Numbered from the stretch's first letter, positions 13,089 through 25,189 are shown. The stretch: DNA of 64,000 nucleotides from Rhabditoides inermis (GCA_963966185.1 CAWZYM010000250.1:124001-188000); one strand, 5' to 3'. Notes: generated by a model not told the origin, from the letters alone. Program-made: numbers and translations.

Positions 13089-13492
13089 CTGGACGGCGAG
13101 CCGACACGAGAGTGGGTGAACGAAGGGCGGGGCATGCGCTCAGCCAATCAGAGGGCGCACGCAAGAGAGCCGAGCGACCAATGAGCGCAAAGTGCAGTGG
13201 GCGGAGCTTACGTGATGCACACCGTCGTCGCCGCCGCCGCCGCCGTCGTAAACACGTTTAGTGGCAAAGCGGGAGAGAGCAAGAGAGGGCGGTTTTTGGA
13301 TGCCGCAACCGATATTGGTTTCACGAATCATACTCATAGGTCTTACAAAGTGATATTCTAACAAATAACGCACACTAATTAAGTATATTGTATTAAAATA
13401 GAGAAATCGTGTGTGCCTTGGGAGTGGCGTGTTGCGCGCGTCACAGCTCAAAACAAACGGGCGCCGCTGCGCGCCGCCCCTAATTCTCTTAT
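13089..13492 (-). repeat. Dispersed repeat family D, copy 1 (inverted relative to copy 2)
   Basis: Much of this stretch matches the reverse complement of 30603-30990. Shared parts are a GC palindrome near one end (GGGCGCCGCTGCGCGCCGCC), a segment around TATCGGTTGCGGCATCCAAA, a CGC/GAC trinucleotide run and a block around ACTGCACTCTGCGCTCATTG (these last three read on the minus strand here). No coding capacity was recognised. Confidence 0.7.
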
Positions 13493-13580
13493 GTATCAAC
13501 TCTGCTTACAACAGCAACAGCACCAACTAACTGAAAAAAGTGAGTGGAATGTGTCAATGTGTGCCATATTGAAGACTTAC

Positions 13581-13785
13581 CTGTATAGAATTGAATGTAA
13601 CTTGTGCACGATTCCGAAAACATTTTTGCTTTATCTCTTGTTTGAGTAACTACTTCCAAATAGACTTCAAGATCACTCTTTTTTTCGTTTTCACTCATTT
13701 CATTCACGTTTAGTGGATTTCCGAATAGTTGAAGCGTAAGCGTAGCAGCATCGAGAATCACAACCTTGTCGAGGATCTTAGTCAA
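13581..13785 (-). CDS. Exon-like open segment, unknown product
   Basis: An open minus-strand segment reads MTKILDKVVILDAATLTLQL and continues with an acidic, Lys-rich, probably helical stretch to a good donor (gtaagtc) below 13581. No family was recognised and no partner exons could be joined. It may be a relic of the gene part seen on the plus strand at 15637-15971, beyond the foldback element. Confidence 0.25.
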
Positions 13786-13937
13786 TATGTTGATTTTTGG
13801 CGCTTGACAGCCGTTGACAAGAATGATGTGGTGATCATGAAATGCAGTACATTGTTATTTCTAAAAAAAATGGGTAAGAATTACAAGCTTGCGCGATTTG
13901 GTGAACGGTGTATGCCTCGGTCCTGTCGCCTGCTTAA

Positions 13938-15325
13938 TACCACACTGTCTCTGTAAGAATCGAACACTTTTCGGGCATGTGGTTACTAGGAGCTATGTCA
14001 ACGCACATTAAGGTTATCGAAGGTCCTCTACAAGATGCAAATAGTCGTTTTTGTCAAATATGCAAATTTGGCCCATTAAGGGACCACTACCTCAAATCGG
14101 TCAGTTTTTGTCAAAACACTTCAAATAAGGACTCGTTCGATTTCTTATCCGATTTTAAGAACTTTTTCGAATACTGAACTTTTTGAAAACATTTGATTTG
14201 AAAAAGTTATGACCAAAAAAATGAACAATTTGCATATTTTCAATTTTTATGAGTATGTTCCGGTCCGAAAAAACAAAAATGAATTACACCACTAGAAAGA
14301 GAGTTTCATGTTTAGTTTGCATGATTTTTAACACAAAAATCGATTGGACCGTCTTTCGCCATCCAAACGATTGAAAGTGGTCCAGGCAGCAGAAATGGGG
14401 CTGTGTGAACGTTTTCATGTTATATCAATCCGAAAAAAACAAAAACTAAATACACCATCAGAATCTACGTGTTTTGTTTTGTAAATGAGCACGTTTTCAC
14501 GAAAATCGATTGCACTGTCTTTCACAATCCGCACAGTTGAAAGTAGTCAAAAAGGATTGATTAACGTCGTTAATAAGTTACAGTTGAATTCATTTCTCAA
14601 GAAAACACGAGAATCTACGCGTTCCCTATAAAGGACAAAACGCGTAGATTCTGATACTACAATCTGTTCTAGTTAATTCAGATTGATACAACAGGTAAAC
14701 TGAACAGAACTGTGTGCATTGTTTACAGATCATTTTCAACTGTCCGGATTGTGAAAGACAGTGCAATCGATTTTCGTGAAAACGTGCTCATTTACAAAAC
14801 AAAACACGTAGATTCTGATGGTGTATTTAGTTTTTGTTTTTTCGGATTGATATAACATGAAAACGTTCACACAGCCCCATTTCTGCTGCCTGGACCACTT
14901 TCAATCGTTTGGATGGCGAAAGACGGTCCAATCGATTTTTGTGTTAAAAATCATGCAAACTAAACATGAAACTCTCTTTCTAGTGGTGTAATTCATTTTT
15001 GTTTTTTCGGACCGGAACATACTCATAAAAATTGAAAATATGCAAATTTTTCATTTTTTTGGTCATAACTTTTTCAAATCAAATTTTTTCGAAAAGTTCA
15101 GTATATGAAAAAGTTCTTAAAATCGGATAAGAAATCGAACGAGTCCTTATTTGAAGTGTTTTGACAAAAACTGACCGATTTGAGGTAGTGGTCCCTTAAT
15201 GGGCCAAATTTGAATATTTGACAAAAACGACTGTTTGCATCTTGTAGAGGACCTTCGATAACACCAATGTGCGCTGACATAGCTCCTAGTAACCACCTCG
15301 TCCGATTCTTACAGAGACAGTGTGA
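13938..15325. mobile_element. Large foldback element with about 600-bp inverted arms
   Basis: The left arm (about 13938-14543) and right arm (about 14732-15325) are near-identical reverse complements around a centre of about 190 bp. The centre has its own small palindrome (14610-14652, AGAATCTACGCG inverted). Both arms can encode the same short peptide (MWLLGAMSTHIKVIEGPLQD in the left arm), which only reflects the repeat. No transposase was seen. Confidence 0.85.
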
Positions 15326-15636
15326 TACGTCACAAGCACAAACACTTCTTTTTTTCAAACACGTGGTATGATGAATTATGAACTATAAAGAAGGTCGCCA
15401 TTTGATCAGCAATGTTTCAGGGGTTTTTGATACGGTAGAGGAACATGAGGACGTCTATGCAACGTATGCCATCTATGTGATCAGAAAGATGTGAAAAGGT
15501 GAGATTCACACGAAACGATGAAATGTAATTGTTGGATTTGATGATAGATTGCATGATTTTTTTTACTGTATAATATTCATTCATTGCAGTTGAAAAAAAA
15601 TCAATGCATAGTTAGATTTCGATCTCTCTGTTTCAG

Positions 15637-15971
15637 AGATTTCAGACTTCATCTTCACACTCGCTCGGATCAGTGCCCGACTAAACCGAGTTCGAACTGA
15701 CGCTTTACTGAAGCACAATGTGAACGGTTACTACGACAACCTTACTAGTGAGTTCACCAAATGTCTCACTTCAATTAGGACACTGACAAATTCTTCAAGA
15801 AAATCGATCGACACTACTCTTCACCAACTGATAAAGGAGATCAACAGCAACAGCAGGTCGCAGTTGTTGAATAAATACACTGATGTAATTCTTCAAAATC
15901 CTGCAAACCGATTTTTCAAAAACCTGCAAACAAGTCAAAACAAGTGTTCAAATAAAGTATCAACTATTTAA
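15637..15971 (+). CDS. Terminal exon of an unknown gene or gene relic
   Basis: After a splice-acceptor sequence (tgtttcag) an uninterrupted segment of about 110 codons runs to a TAA at 15971. It reads ISDFIFTLARISARLNRVRT and later TLHQLIKEINSNSRSQLLNK, helical and Ser/Asn/Lys-rich. No family was recognised. The transposon-filled DNA to its left hides any upstream exons, so it could be a pseudogene fragment. Confidence 0.35.
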
Positions 15972-16122
15972 ATCAACCGATCCTCATTTAAAACATGTGG
16001 CATCTCGATTTTTCGTAAAACGAGGTTCTGGAATAAGTGATCCAGTTACATCGATAAACTTGAAACTACAGTTTCAAGTCTATCGATGTATTGATTTAAA
16101 TGTGTTTAGATGTATTGATTTT

Positions 16123-16453
16123 ACAATAGAACTTTCTGTGTGGGGTGAAAATGGGATAAGTAGCATATTTGGGTATTGCATACTATACAATGGGAGTGTA
16201 GCACTGGGCGGAGCGAAAGGGGCGTGGTCAGCGGGGTGACCGCGCGCGATAATTGAGTGAGTGCGACTACAAACCTGCATACAAGAGAAGAAAGAGAAAT
16301 TGACAAACATGGTATTAATGAAAAGACATTCAGACAAAAAAGGCACGCTGGCAAGGCACGGGCGCGCGCCGATCACAAGAGTAAAAGTGAATGTGAGCTG
16401 GGGGGGAGACATGGGATGCGGCTCGAAATCAGCATTCAGGAGCGCTTGACGAC
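16123..16453 (-). pseudogene. Inverted copy of the end of the FERM-PDZ gene
   Basis: The reverse complement matches 11570-11913 nearly base for base: the last codons (VVKRS and stop) and about 320 bases of 3' sequence. The copy lacks about 29 bases present at 11606-11635 and carries about 24 extra bases near 16230-16250. Only the last few codons are included, so it cannot encode a domain. Confidence 0.88.
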
Positions 16454-16791
16454 GGTAATTATTGTCATCGATGGTCAGCCCGCCATAGGCGCCATATCCT
16501 CCCGCTCACGTATTTCAATACGATTACGAAACAAAAAAAAACCATTTTCTCAATTTTTTTGCCGCCGTCACCGTTACATGACCATTCTACGAGAATGCGA
16601 GACTGCTGATCGAAGACGCGGTAAGCATGTGAGAGGACCATTCACGCATTGCAACCGAGCTTATGAGCTGCGAGTGCGCGGAACAAACAAAAGCCACTAT
16701 TTTTTTTTATTTTTCCAGTTTTCGGATTTGTGAGCAAATTGATTCGAAATGGACATTTTTATCAGAGCACATAATCAGTGAGTACTTATTG
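16454..16791. other. Intergenic region, no gene seen
   Basis: The region lies downstream of the collagen gene, which is transcribed leftward. No coding or RNA feature was recognised. Confidence 0.5.
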
Positions 16792-17920
16792 TTAGGCGAG
16801 CTTGGCGACCTTCCTGCTCCTGTGGCGCAGCTTCCTCTTCTTCCTGTACTCGGAAGTGGAATGTCCTCCGGAAACTCCGGCCGCGCCTCCTCTGGGAGGG
16901 CAGGGGCAGTACGCAGCGTCTCCTCCTGGCTGACCGGCCTCTCCCGCCACTCCAGGAGCCCCGTCCTCTCCATCCATGCCGGGCTGCCCGTCCGGCCCCG
17001 CCTCTCCCATCTCGCCCCGTCCACCCGGCTGTCCGTTGCCTCCCCTCGCTCCGGGCCTGCCGGGGCGTCCGGGGTGTCCGGCGGGTCCGGGCCGGCCGGG
17101 TGAGGACGCGCCCCTCTTTCCGTTCCTTCCGGGTCGGCCGGGCGCGCCGATATCTCCCGGCTGTCCGCGCTCTCCCTTGTCTCCCTTCGGCCCGGCGCGT
17201 CCCGGCCTCCCGTCATTCCCGTGTCTTCCCGGCATGCCGTCGTTGCCGGGTCTGCCAGCCGGTCCGACTCCTCCGGGCGGTCCCTTGGGTCCGGGCCTGC
17301 CAGGAGGGCACTGGATGCACTGGTTGTCTGCCTGCATGGCGACGGCGACCCCGCTGTGTCCATCCCTTCCCGGCTCTCCCCTCACTCCGTGCTCTCCGTC
17401 GTGTCCTCTCTGTCCGGGTGGTCCGGGAGGTCCCGGAGGACACGTGTTGGGTCCCTCGGCGCACGCGCACTGCGGTCCGCCCTGTCGCTTGTGGTGTCTC
17501 TTATGGCTGGCGTGTCCCGAGTGGCGGCGGAATCCGGACGCCCTCGCTTGTCGGAAGGAGGTGTCGACGACCATCTCCGTCCAGGCCAGGTCGGAGTAGT
17601 GCTGAAACTCTGCCAGGTCTGCCTTGGACTGCTCGAAGAAGGAGGAGACGTCGTAGGCAATGGATGCGAGTGCGACGACGGCGCCAAGCATGACGAGCCC
17701 GCACGAGCCGACCAGGCCCCCGATTAGAACACGACTCATCTGCAAAACGAATGGGACTGACTGAGTAATCAGAAAAACGGAATTGATGTGGAAAACATTA
17801 TGAAGAAGAAACGGAAAAATGAGTAGGAGAAATTGACTCCGAGTAAGAGAGAATGAACTCTAGCGGTAGAGGAGTGGAAGAGTGACTCACCTCTCTTGCA
17901 AGACCAGCCGATTGATGCAT
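16792..17920 (-). CDS. Cuticle collagen
   Basis: The main exon (16792-17739) encodes MSRVLIGGLVGSCGLVMLGA, a membrane-anchor N-terminus typical of nematode cuticle collagens, then a basic SHKRHHKR site suited to subtilisin-type processing, Cys-containing spacers and interrupted Gly-X-Y blocks rich in GPPG, GRPG and GDKG, ending with a short basic tail. A short upstream exon (17891-17920, MHQSAGLARE) joins in frame across an intron with gtgagt and ttttgcag ends, so translation may start at 17920; the second ATG at 17739 is the alternative. A TATA box lies just upstream. The product would be secreted from hypodermis, trimerised and cross-linked in the cuticle. Short length and few exons fit the family. 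Confidence 0.95.
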
Positions 17921-17937
17921 TCTCTTCCGCCGCTAGT

Positions 17938-17946
17938 CCTTTTATA
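17938..17946 (-). promoter_or_regulatory. TATA box of the collagen gene
   Basis: GGTATAAAAGG on the minus strand lies about 20 bases before the first ATG at 17920, leaving room for only a very short 5' leader. Confidence 0.65.
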
Positions 17947-18224
17947 CCGTGCGGGGTTACACTATAACAAAGCGCGGGGGTGCGCGGACTGGATTGCCGC
18001 TTTTTCCCCTCGACGCCCTTTCTCCGCCGCCATAGTATCACAGTAACGAGGTTTCAATTGAACAACGACTAGGCAATCAGAAACCATGTGACGTTATTTG
18101 GTGAAACTAACATTTCAATTCTCGTCATTTATAGTGTTGTAACAACGATATTCGAAACAATAAGCGCTCAAGTAAGAAGGCACGCTTTAGGAAAAAAACA
18201 TTTACTGGCAATCAAAATGTTTGG

Positions 18225-20366
18225 TCAAATCTTTGCATTAGCAGTCACTTGGTCGACGATGTTGTGGACGCTGTTCTCGTATAGTTTTGGATGCATTCGG
18301 AAGTGTTCCATGTGGCTCGAATCAGTGAAGCGCAGTTCGGACACGCGGCGACCGAGGCTGCGGTGGTGCGCGGCGAAAGAGTGGATCTCACTGCAAAGGA
18401 TGATGAAACATCACAACATCGAAACAACAAGGGCGATCCTTCGAGCAGAAAAAAAAACTCAATTGGTCTAACGAGCTACTTTACTTGTTCGATATGCAAT
18501 AAGCAATGGATGAGTGAGAGAGGCTTATCTTTCTCTCCTTTTATACTACGCACTTGAAGATTTTTTTTAGCCACTGACGTGTTTGTGAACCAAATGTGAC
18601 GCGTAATATTTTTGAAGTATGTGTCTAGTCTGATGTATATTTTTAACTTTGAAGCCTTTCTGAACCCACTTAGCATCGCACATCCAGTCTCCGTCGGAGT
18701 AGATGCATAGCAGTGTATTCGGAAGGGGAAGGGAGAGCAGCAGGTGGTAGCAGCTGATGTCCTCCACAGTACAAAGACCCTCGTGAATTGCGTCCAGAGC
18801 CTAATTATGATTGGTTAAATGTTATCAAAGTTTCCTCAAGGGACCAATTTATGAACAGGTGCAGTGAACTGTATGTGATTACTTCTGCTCCAACTGCGTT
18901 AAAGGAACATTGGCGACTTATTTTTGACTCGGAGTATTATTAAAAATCATATTAACCTAACAGAATTTCAATATTTGCGAAAGAACGACGATTCTGCGTT
19001 TCTTTTGAATCCCCCTTTCATACTAATATTTACTATGGTGTCTGTCTGTCTGTCTGTCCTTCCGGAGAGATATCTCTTTTCAAAGTCTACTCTAACTACT
19101 CATTTTTTCTAGAAAGTTTCTTCAATACCTGAGAACGCAAAATTCCAAATATCTCGTCAATAGCGATCTCCTAATCATAGTTATCACCTAATCTCTTAAC
19201 TATGGAGAAAAATTTCAAAATACTTCAATGAGAACCAAACTTGGAGAGTAGGTAAATCGACCTAGAAAAAGTCGATAGCCGCGATACCAGCCGACTGTGA
19301 CCTCATCTTCATGCCCAAATAGGCGAATGTACCCAAAATGCACCCAAAATTCATGATCTTCGATTTCTATAAAAATTGAATAGAAGAAAGATTACGTATA
19401 ATAGATTATAGAAACTTGTTTTCTTTTTTGAAAAGTCACCAAATATGGCGAATATGATCGACTTTTCGTACAGACGAGATAGAGGGTCCAATTTGTAAAC
19501 TTAAGCTTTTATGGGCAAAAAAGCCCTTCTGTCAAAGTTTCAGATCGATCGGACTTTGTCTTCATACAGTATTAGACATTTTCTGAGCGCGCGTTACTTG
19601 CTGGGGTCGCGCCCACCGGATTGCTCGCTACCAGCTGCCAGGTCAACCGATCGATATCGAATAGTTGGCATTTGCAATCACTGACCCATATCCACTCAGT
19701 TGTGTCTTTTTTGATAGGAATATGTCTAAATATAACAATAATGGATTGAGTCAGTGGAAAAAAGACAAAATTTCTATCTTCAACGAATAACTTTGACAAA
19801 ACGAAACGTTGAAGGTTGAAAGTTAAGTAAAATGTTTTTAGACGTCAATAGATAGTGTTTTCTAACGATCAAATCAACCTCAAACTGTTTCAAACTCCTT
19901 CACACGTGCGCACAACGTGTTAGGGCGCGCCAGCCGGCTTCTTTTCTCGAAGTCATTGTAGACGTAATATAGAACTGTGTACTGTATATTTTTTTCAGTT
20001 GAAAGTAAGTTTTGAGTTTATTACCTGTACTCTTGTACATATTCAGCCTGAAATTCCGCTTTTCGATGCAGCACAGTGTCGAGTGGAAGTGAGGTGAGGT
20101 GAGAATCGAGTTCGCCTTACATGTCATTTGGCAAGCACAGGCGATCAAATTATATTTTCAGAACGTGAGAGAGTAGACAGTAGGGAAAGAAGACAGTAGA
20201 TAAGAGACTAGTACTTTCTGTTTAAAAAAGTTTTTACATAACTGTCTCTCGAAAGTCGCAGTGACTACTGCAGATGTGAGAATAGAAGAGTAGACAGAAG
20301 GTGCCATAGTACTGTCTCTAGAAAGTTCTTGTCACCGATGCAGAGACGTGAGAATAGACAAGAGAA

Positions 20367-20412
<46 letters not shown>

Positions 20413-20748
20413 GAGGGAGGAGAAGGAGGGAAGAGAGAGTAGGCATAACTGTCTCTCGAAAGTCGCAGTGACTGCTGCAGACGTGAGAGTAGAAGAGTAG
20501 ACAGAAGGTAACATAGTACTTTTTCTAGAATGTTGTTGTCACCGCTGCGAAGACGTGAGATTGGACAAGTGAGAGAGAGAGAGAGAAGAGGAGAAAGGAG
20601 GGAGAAAAGGCATAACTGTCTCTCCATAGTCGCAGTGACTGCTGTAGACGTGAGAGTAGAAGAGTAGACAGAAGGTGCCATAGTACTGTCTCTAGAAAAT
20701 TGTTGTCACCGATGCGGAGACGTGAGAATAGACAAGAGAAAGACAGAC

Positions 20749-20808
<60 letters not shown>

Positions 20809-23333
20809 GAGGGAGGAGAAGGAGGGAAGAGAGAGAGTAGGCATAACTGTCTCTCGGAAGTCGCATTGACTGCTGCAGACGTGAGAGTAGAAGAGTAGAC
20901 AGAAGGTAACATGGTACTTTTTCTAGAATGTTGTTGTCACCGCTGCGAAGACGTGAGATTGGACAAGAGAGAGAAAGATGGGGAGAAAGAGAGAAGGTGG
21001 GAGAGAGAAAAGAGGAGAGAGAAGGGAGAGTAGACATAACTGTCTTTCGAAAGTCGCAGTGATAGTGATTACTGCAGATGTGAAAGTAAGAGTGGAAGAG
21101 GTGACGAAAGGTGGAAGTAGACAGAAGAAAACATAGTAATGTCTCTAGAAAGTTTTTGTCACATTGAGAGAAAAAGATGCAGTAGACAAACAAGAGCATA
21201 TGTAGTATTAGTATTGTCTCTAGAAAGTTGACAGTAGAGTAGACAATAGAGAATATAACACTGTTTCTAGAGAACATAATACTGAGAGAGAAAGAGAAAG
21301 AGAGAAAGAGATAGGGAGACAGTGGTAGAGGGAGAAGAGAGAGAGGAGAGATAGGGGAAAGTAGAACTGTGTCGAGGGGAGAGAGAGAGAGAGAGAAAGA
21401 GATAAAGAGAGAGAGAGAGGGGGCGGGGGGGGGGAGGAGGAGGGAGATAGGATGGAAAGTAGACAGAACAGTGTAGAGGAGAAAGAGATGGGGCGGTGTA
21501 CATCTGTGAAACATAAAATAGGTGAAAAAGAAGTAGGAGAGATAGTTAGAGAAGACAAAAAATTAAGCTACATATACAAAATACAAAGAACTTGAACACT
21601 TCAACTACAACCCTTGCGTGTATAGTTTTATGCTCGCAATAAGTTGCGCGCGGTGGGGTAGATCAGAGGAAGACGGAGAGTCAGCTCTTGGCAATAGCGC
21701 GCAAAATAAGAGAGACAGACGGTTATGGCACCGTATTTCGAACTGCAAGCGAGGTAGATCGAAAACTATCGCTCTGGCGCAGAGTATATGTTACTTCGCA
21801 AGAGTCATTGGAGAGCAATCAACTATCAAACATGCAAGACGAACTATTCTTCTATTTTCTTTTTCGTTTACCTAGTGCGTAGGCGCGCGACAGCGCGCCG
21901 GAGCGCTAGTCTTCCACTGCCAAGGATGAAAATTTGAGTTCGAAATCGGTCCCACCACGAATAACCTACCGCCCCGTGCTTCAATACTGAAAAAAATGTT
22001 CTCGGAGATGAGCGCAAATGAACCACACTCATTCACTAGCTTCATGGCTTAGTGCATGGGCGCTGCGTTGTGGTCACCGCCAAATGTTTTGCTCGTGTAA
22101 AAACGAGGAGTGGCAGGTTGTGGCAGAAATAAGTCGCCACTGTGCCTTTAAGAAAAAGTCGGTTATTTATGCGAAGGCACTACAGTAGTTTCCACTTGGA
22201 CGACTTTTGTGTGTACCTTTGACTCCCTTATACATCGCATAATCAAGTTTTGATAAATAACAACGTTGAGTGTTTCATATGCATTTGTTTGTGTCCGTGC
22301 GTTTTCGTTTTACTAGATGCTATACGCACAACTCACTCGATAATAGTTTTCCTTCATCTCGTTGTACTTGGCTTCTTTGAACTCGATCAGCCGCTGCTTC
22401 TCGGAAGGAGAGGCCTGAATGAATCGGTCACTTATATTTATGACTAGATAGTCATTGTCCTTGCCCGCACCTCTGCGATGTCTTTCTCGAACGAGACATC
22501 GAGCACTCTGCGGTGTCGCCTATCCACAAAGTCCCAGTTGAGAAACACGTCGACAGGGCAGCTGTAACGCAACATTCTCACAGCTTATCGGCTTGCTTTT
22601 TCGTTGCGGCGGATGTGGCGGACACTCGCCTGTCAAAGATAGCCGCGACGACTTGTCGCAGTATCGAGGGGCGAGCGTGATAGAGACTGCCAAAAGTGAA
22701 CATCTAGAGATAACGGGCAATCAATGCTCAAACATCATGAAAATACGAAATCAACGAGAAAAACAATACCCCGTTTAGCGATAGGAAGTGGAATATGATG
22801 TGCTTGCCGTGTGTCTCTTTGTCGAATGTGGGGAGGAGAGGAGTGACGTCGCGGCAGTCCTAATCAAATTGTTTTCAACTTACGCAACTGTACATTGCAC
22901 GTGCCAGTAGTACACCAGTTGCATGGTCCTTTCACGAACCTTGACATTCAGAGGCCGCTCTCCGAACATGTTGGCTGTGTAGCGCAGCGTTGCGATCCTA
23001 CACAAAAGTTGAACTTCAGAAAACACGGTAGCGATAGAAAGAGAAAAATGAAAAAAAAAAACAAAAAACACACAACTTACCCTCGCTTCTCATAGATCTT
23101 ACTGAATTTTGCAATCGTAGAATCGGGTGCGCCTCCGAATCCGAATATGACAACTATGTAGTCTCGGAACTTCTCTGTGCACACAACGTACATATTATTA
23201 TATTATAACTGGAAAGCAAAGTGACTCTTACCATCATTACAGTTTGCAATTATTGGCTGGTCCATAAAGCTATGTACTGATAGGGAAAGACACTCGAGGA
23301 AGAAGTCGATTATGGAGCACAACAATTTATGAA
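18225..23333 (-). CDS. TMEM53-family protein (DUF829)
   Basis: Exons read right to left: 23232-23333, 23081-23174, 22901-22997, 22770-22859, 22630-22703, 22471-22561, 22337-22414, 18648-18800 and 18225-18390. They encode RDYIVVIFGFGGAPDSTIAK, FSKIYEKRGIATLRYTANMF, GKHIIFHFLSLNG, VVAAIFDSCPVD, TLLCIYSDGDWM and RFTDSSHMEHFRMHPKLY, in the order found in TMEM53/DUF829 proteins, which have an alpha/beta-hydrolase-like fold and, in vertebrates, act at the nuclear envelope. All joins keep frame except the last: the exon ending at 18648 closes in phase 0, while the final exon needs two bases before it, so a small exon was missed or there is a frameshift. One intron (donor at 22629) is GC-AG. The intron 18801-22336 holds a minisatellite. 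The first exon may lie further right. Family assignment is firm; the ends are not. Confidence 0.82.
18801..20160. other. Left part of the large TMEM53-family intron
   Basis: AT-rich, with a short TCTG repeat near 19043. No exon was recognised. Confidence 0.4.
20161..21560. repeat. Composite minisatellite with GA microsatellites
   Basis: Two alternating unit types, one around ATAACTGTCTCTCGAAAGTC and one around GTCTCTAGAAAGTTGTTGTC, each followed by GTGAGA(G/A)TAGA sequence and GA tracts, form repeats of roughly 150-230 bases at about 20240, 20447, 20613, 20843 and 21036. They decay into GA-rich sequence to 21560. The array lies wholly inside the TMEM53-family intron. Confidence 0.85.
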
Positions 23334-24203
23334 CTGTACGTTATCTTATCGGTATGTTGTCAGAAATCGGTCCAATCCGGCTAGATAACCACCAGTGGTA
23401 CACGCAAACAAGCATTAGTTGCGTTTTTCTCGAAAAGAAGTATGAAAACTGAAAAAAGTCCCTGGAAAATGTTTTGGTTTTCACAAAGGTGTGATTCGCG
23501 AATAACGTAAACTTCGAACAATGAATTCTTTGACGCAAATGCTTGAGATTTGGCATTCGAATGCTGAATTCTACGAACGAATAAACATTCTCCATACTTT
23601 GTTATTTCAGACTGTCAGGCCGTTGACAACAAGTAATATATGAAAAAGTAGTATTCAAACAGATAAACGTCTCTTCAAGTTTGAATGTCACGTTAAATTA
23701 CACTAATACTAATCTGAAGCGTTTGTACATACACGGAGAAGTTCATTGACGCAGCAACAATTATTAATGTTGTTACCATATATATCTTTGATTTTGCTAC
23801 GTTTTCGCCCCGTACATCGGGGTTGCAAAACGAATAAACCAATTGCGCGTTGTTGTAATGATTGACGCCACCACATTTCGAAACCGATTCTCTAGTACTA
23901 GGAGATACAATCAGCGGCCACGTTTCCCGATATTGGGTACAAGTCCCACACGCAGCAGCATCTTAGATAAAAGTGATAGTTATTAATACGATCGGTACTG
24001 TTCCTGGCAACCTTGAAACCTTGCGACAGAAACATAAGTAACCGGGAAAATCAACATTCGTTGTTGTACGACATTGCCACCAGAAGAGTGTGTGTTTAGA
24101 ATCGCTTGGCGAGGGTGGAGTAGCGCCCACACTGGGGATGCGCCTCCAGGAGAAAGCGATGCTTGGCGCGGCGGGCTGCCCCGTCGGAAACTCACACGCC
24201 GTG
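23334..24203. other. Intergenic region, no gene seen
   Basis: AT-rich. It may hold the undetected first exon of the TMEM53-family gene and the 3' UTR of the next gene. Sequence at about 24105-24200 resembles the last exon of the gene at 25190-25471, beyond the stop of the gene below. Confidence 0.4.
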
Positions 24204-24913
24204 TTACGCAGAACGAACATGGTTGGGCATCTGGTCACAACGCGCCGCGAGCTCCGCCTGAAAACAACGGGAGAACATGTACTGTAACTAAACTGACCTT
24301 GTTGTAGCATCGGCCAATCTTAGCTCCCTTGCCGTGTTTCTCCTCGCACGCCGCGAATCGGGCGACCGACTCATCGCACGCCTGTGGATGGGCGCAGAAG
24401 AACATGTCGAGGGCGTCCTCGTCGTCCTCCACACCGCAATGATGGCCCTCGTTGAACGACGCGTCGAGCGATGATTGTGTGGCAACAGTCCCAACGCTCT
24501 GACCACGTCGAATTCATCGCTGTCGTCTTCGTCGACGTGGCCATTCAGCCGCTGGAGCATACAGTCGCGCAGCTTCTCCCCTCCCACAACGACACTCTTG
24601 CAGCGAGCAAACCGAGCTGAACATACATCGATGGGAGAGAGGAGAGAGAGAGGGGGGGACACGGACCATGATGGGTCTGGTAAGGGAACAGTTGTAGAGT
24701 GCCTCTGGCTGGTCGACTAGGTGCTGGCACTTGATCACCCTCTCCGTGGGACAGTCTGCCTGTGCGATGCCCAGCTCGAAACACGCGCGATGGTTAAACT
24801 GCAAGTTACGTCATCCATCAGAGATCGGCCCCCGCACCCACTGTCTCGTTCGTGTTTTGAGACACGGCGGCGACGACGACCAGGAGAGAAGCTGTGAGGA
24901 CGGCGCGCATCAT
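24204..24913 (-). CDS. Secreted Cys-containing protein, long paralogue
   Basis: Exon 1 (24842-24913) encodes a signal peptide, MMRAVLTASLLVVVAAV. Exon 2 (about 24663-24798) encodes FNHRACFELGIAQADCPTER and further Cys-spaced sequence. Exon 3 from 24616 (RFARCKSVVVGGEKLRDCML) changes frame before FFCAHPQACDESVARFAACE, which requires a roughly 38-base intron ending at a gtggtcag or a frameshift. The last exon (24204-24257) ends after AELAARCDQMPN. The downstream sequence still matches the neighbour's C-terminus in other frames, so the tail looks truncated. Promoter and signal peptide match the neighbour at 25190-25471, so the two form a tandem pair. No known domain was recognised; small secreted Cys-rich proteins like this are common and fast-evolving in nematodes. 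Confidence 0.55.
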
Positions 24914-25189
24914 CACTACATATGCGCCCAGTCCACTGTATTGTCACCTTTTATGCACCACACAATTTGTGATGATTGTGAAATGCCTCATGATGTGTGG
25001 AATACGAAATCGCTCTCACAACACTCAACAGTGATAGACGTCGGGAATTGATAGTGCCGATAGCATGTTGTTGAATTATGATGACATTTTGCTTCCTTGT
25101 TGCAATGGTGCAATGGTGGGGGGCAGAAACAATGAAACAATTCATGATTTGTTTTAAACACTCGACATTCGCATGACTAGTGTAGTACA

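Noticed and set aside
13977..14177. Short open frame repeated in both arms of the foldback
   Set aside because: Identical peptides arise because the arms are inverted copies. There is no promoter or domain.
18245..18430. C2H2 zinc finger suggested by CPNC and HFRMH
   Set aside because: The Cys and His pairs are in different reading frames, and the His part belongs to the TMEM53-family C-terminus.
20265..21558. Long minus-strand open frames rich in Ser and Leu
   Set aside because: They are translations of GA microsatellites and minisatellite units.
22880..22997. VHS/GGA-like domain in the minus-strand exons
   Set aside because: Joining neighbouring exons gives the TMEM53/DUF829 order of motifs, which explains all exons.
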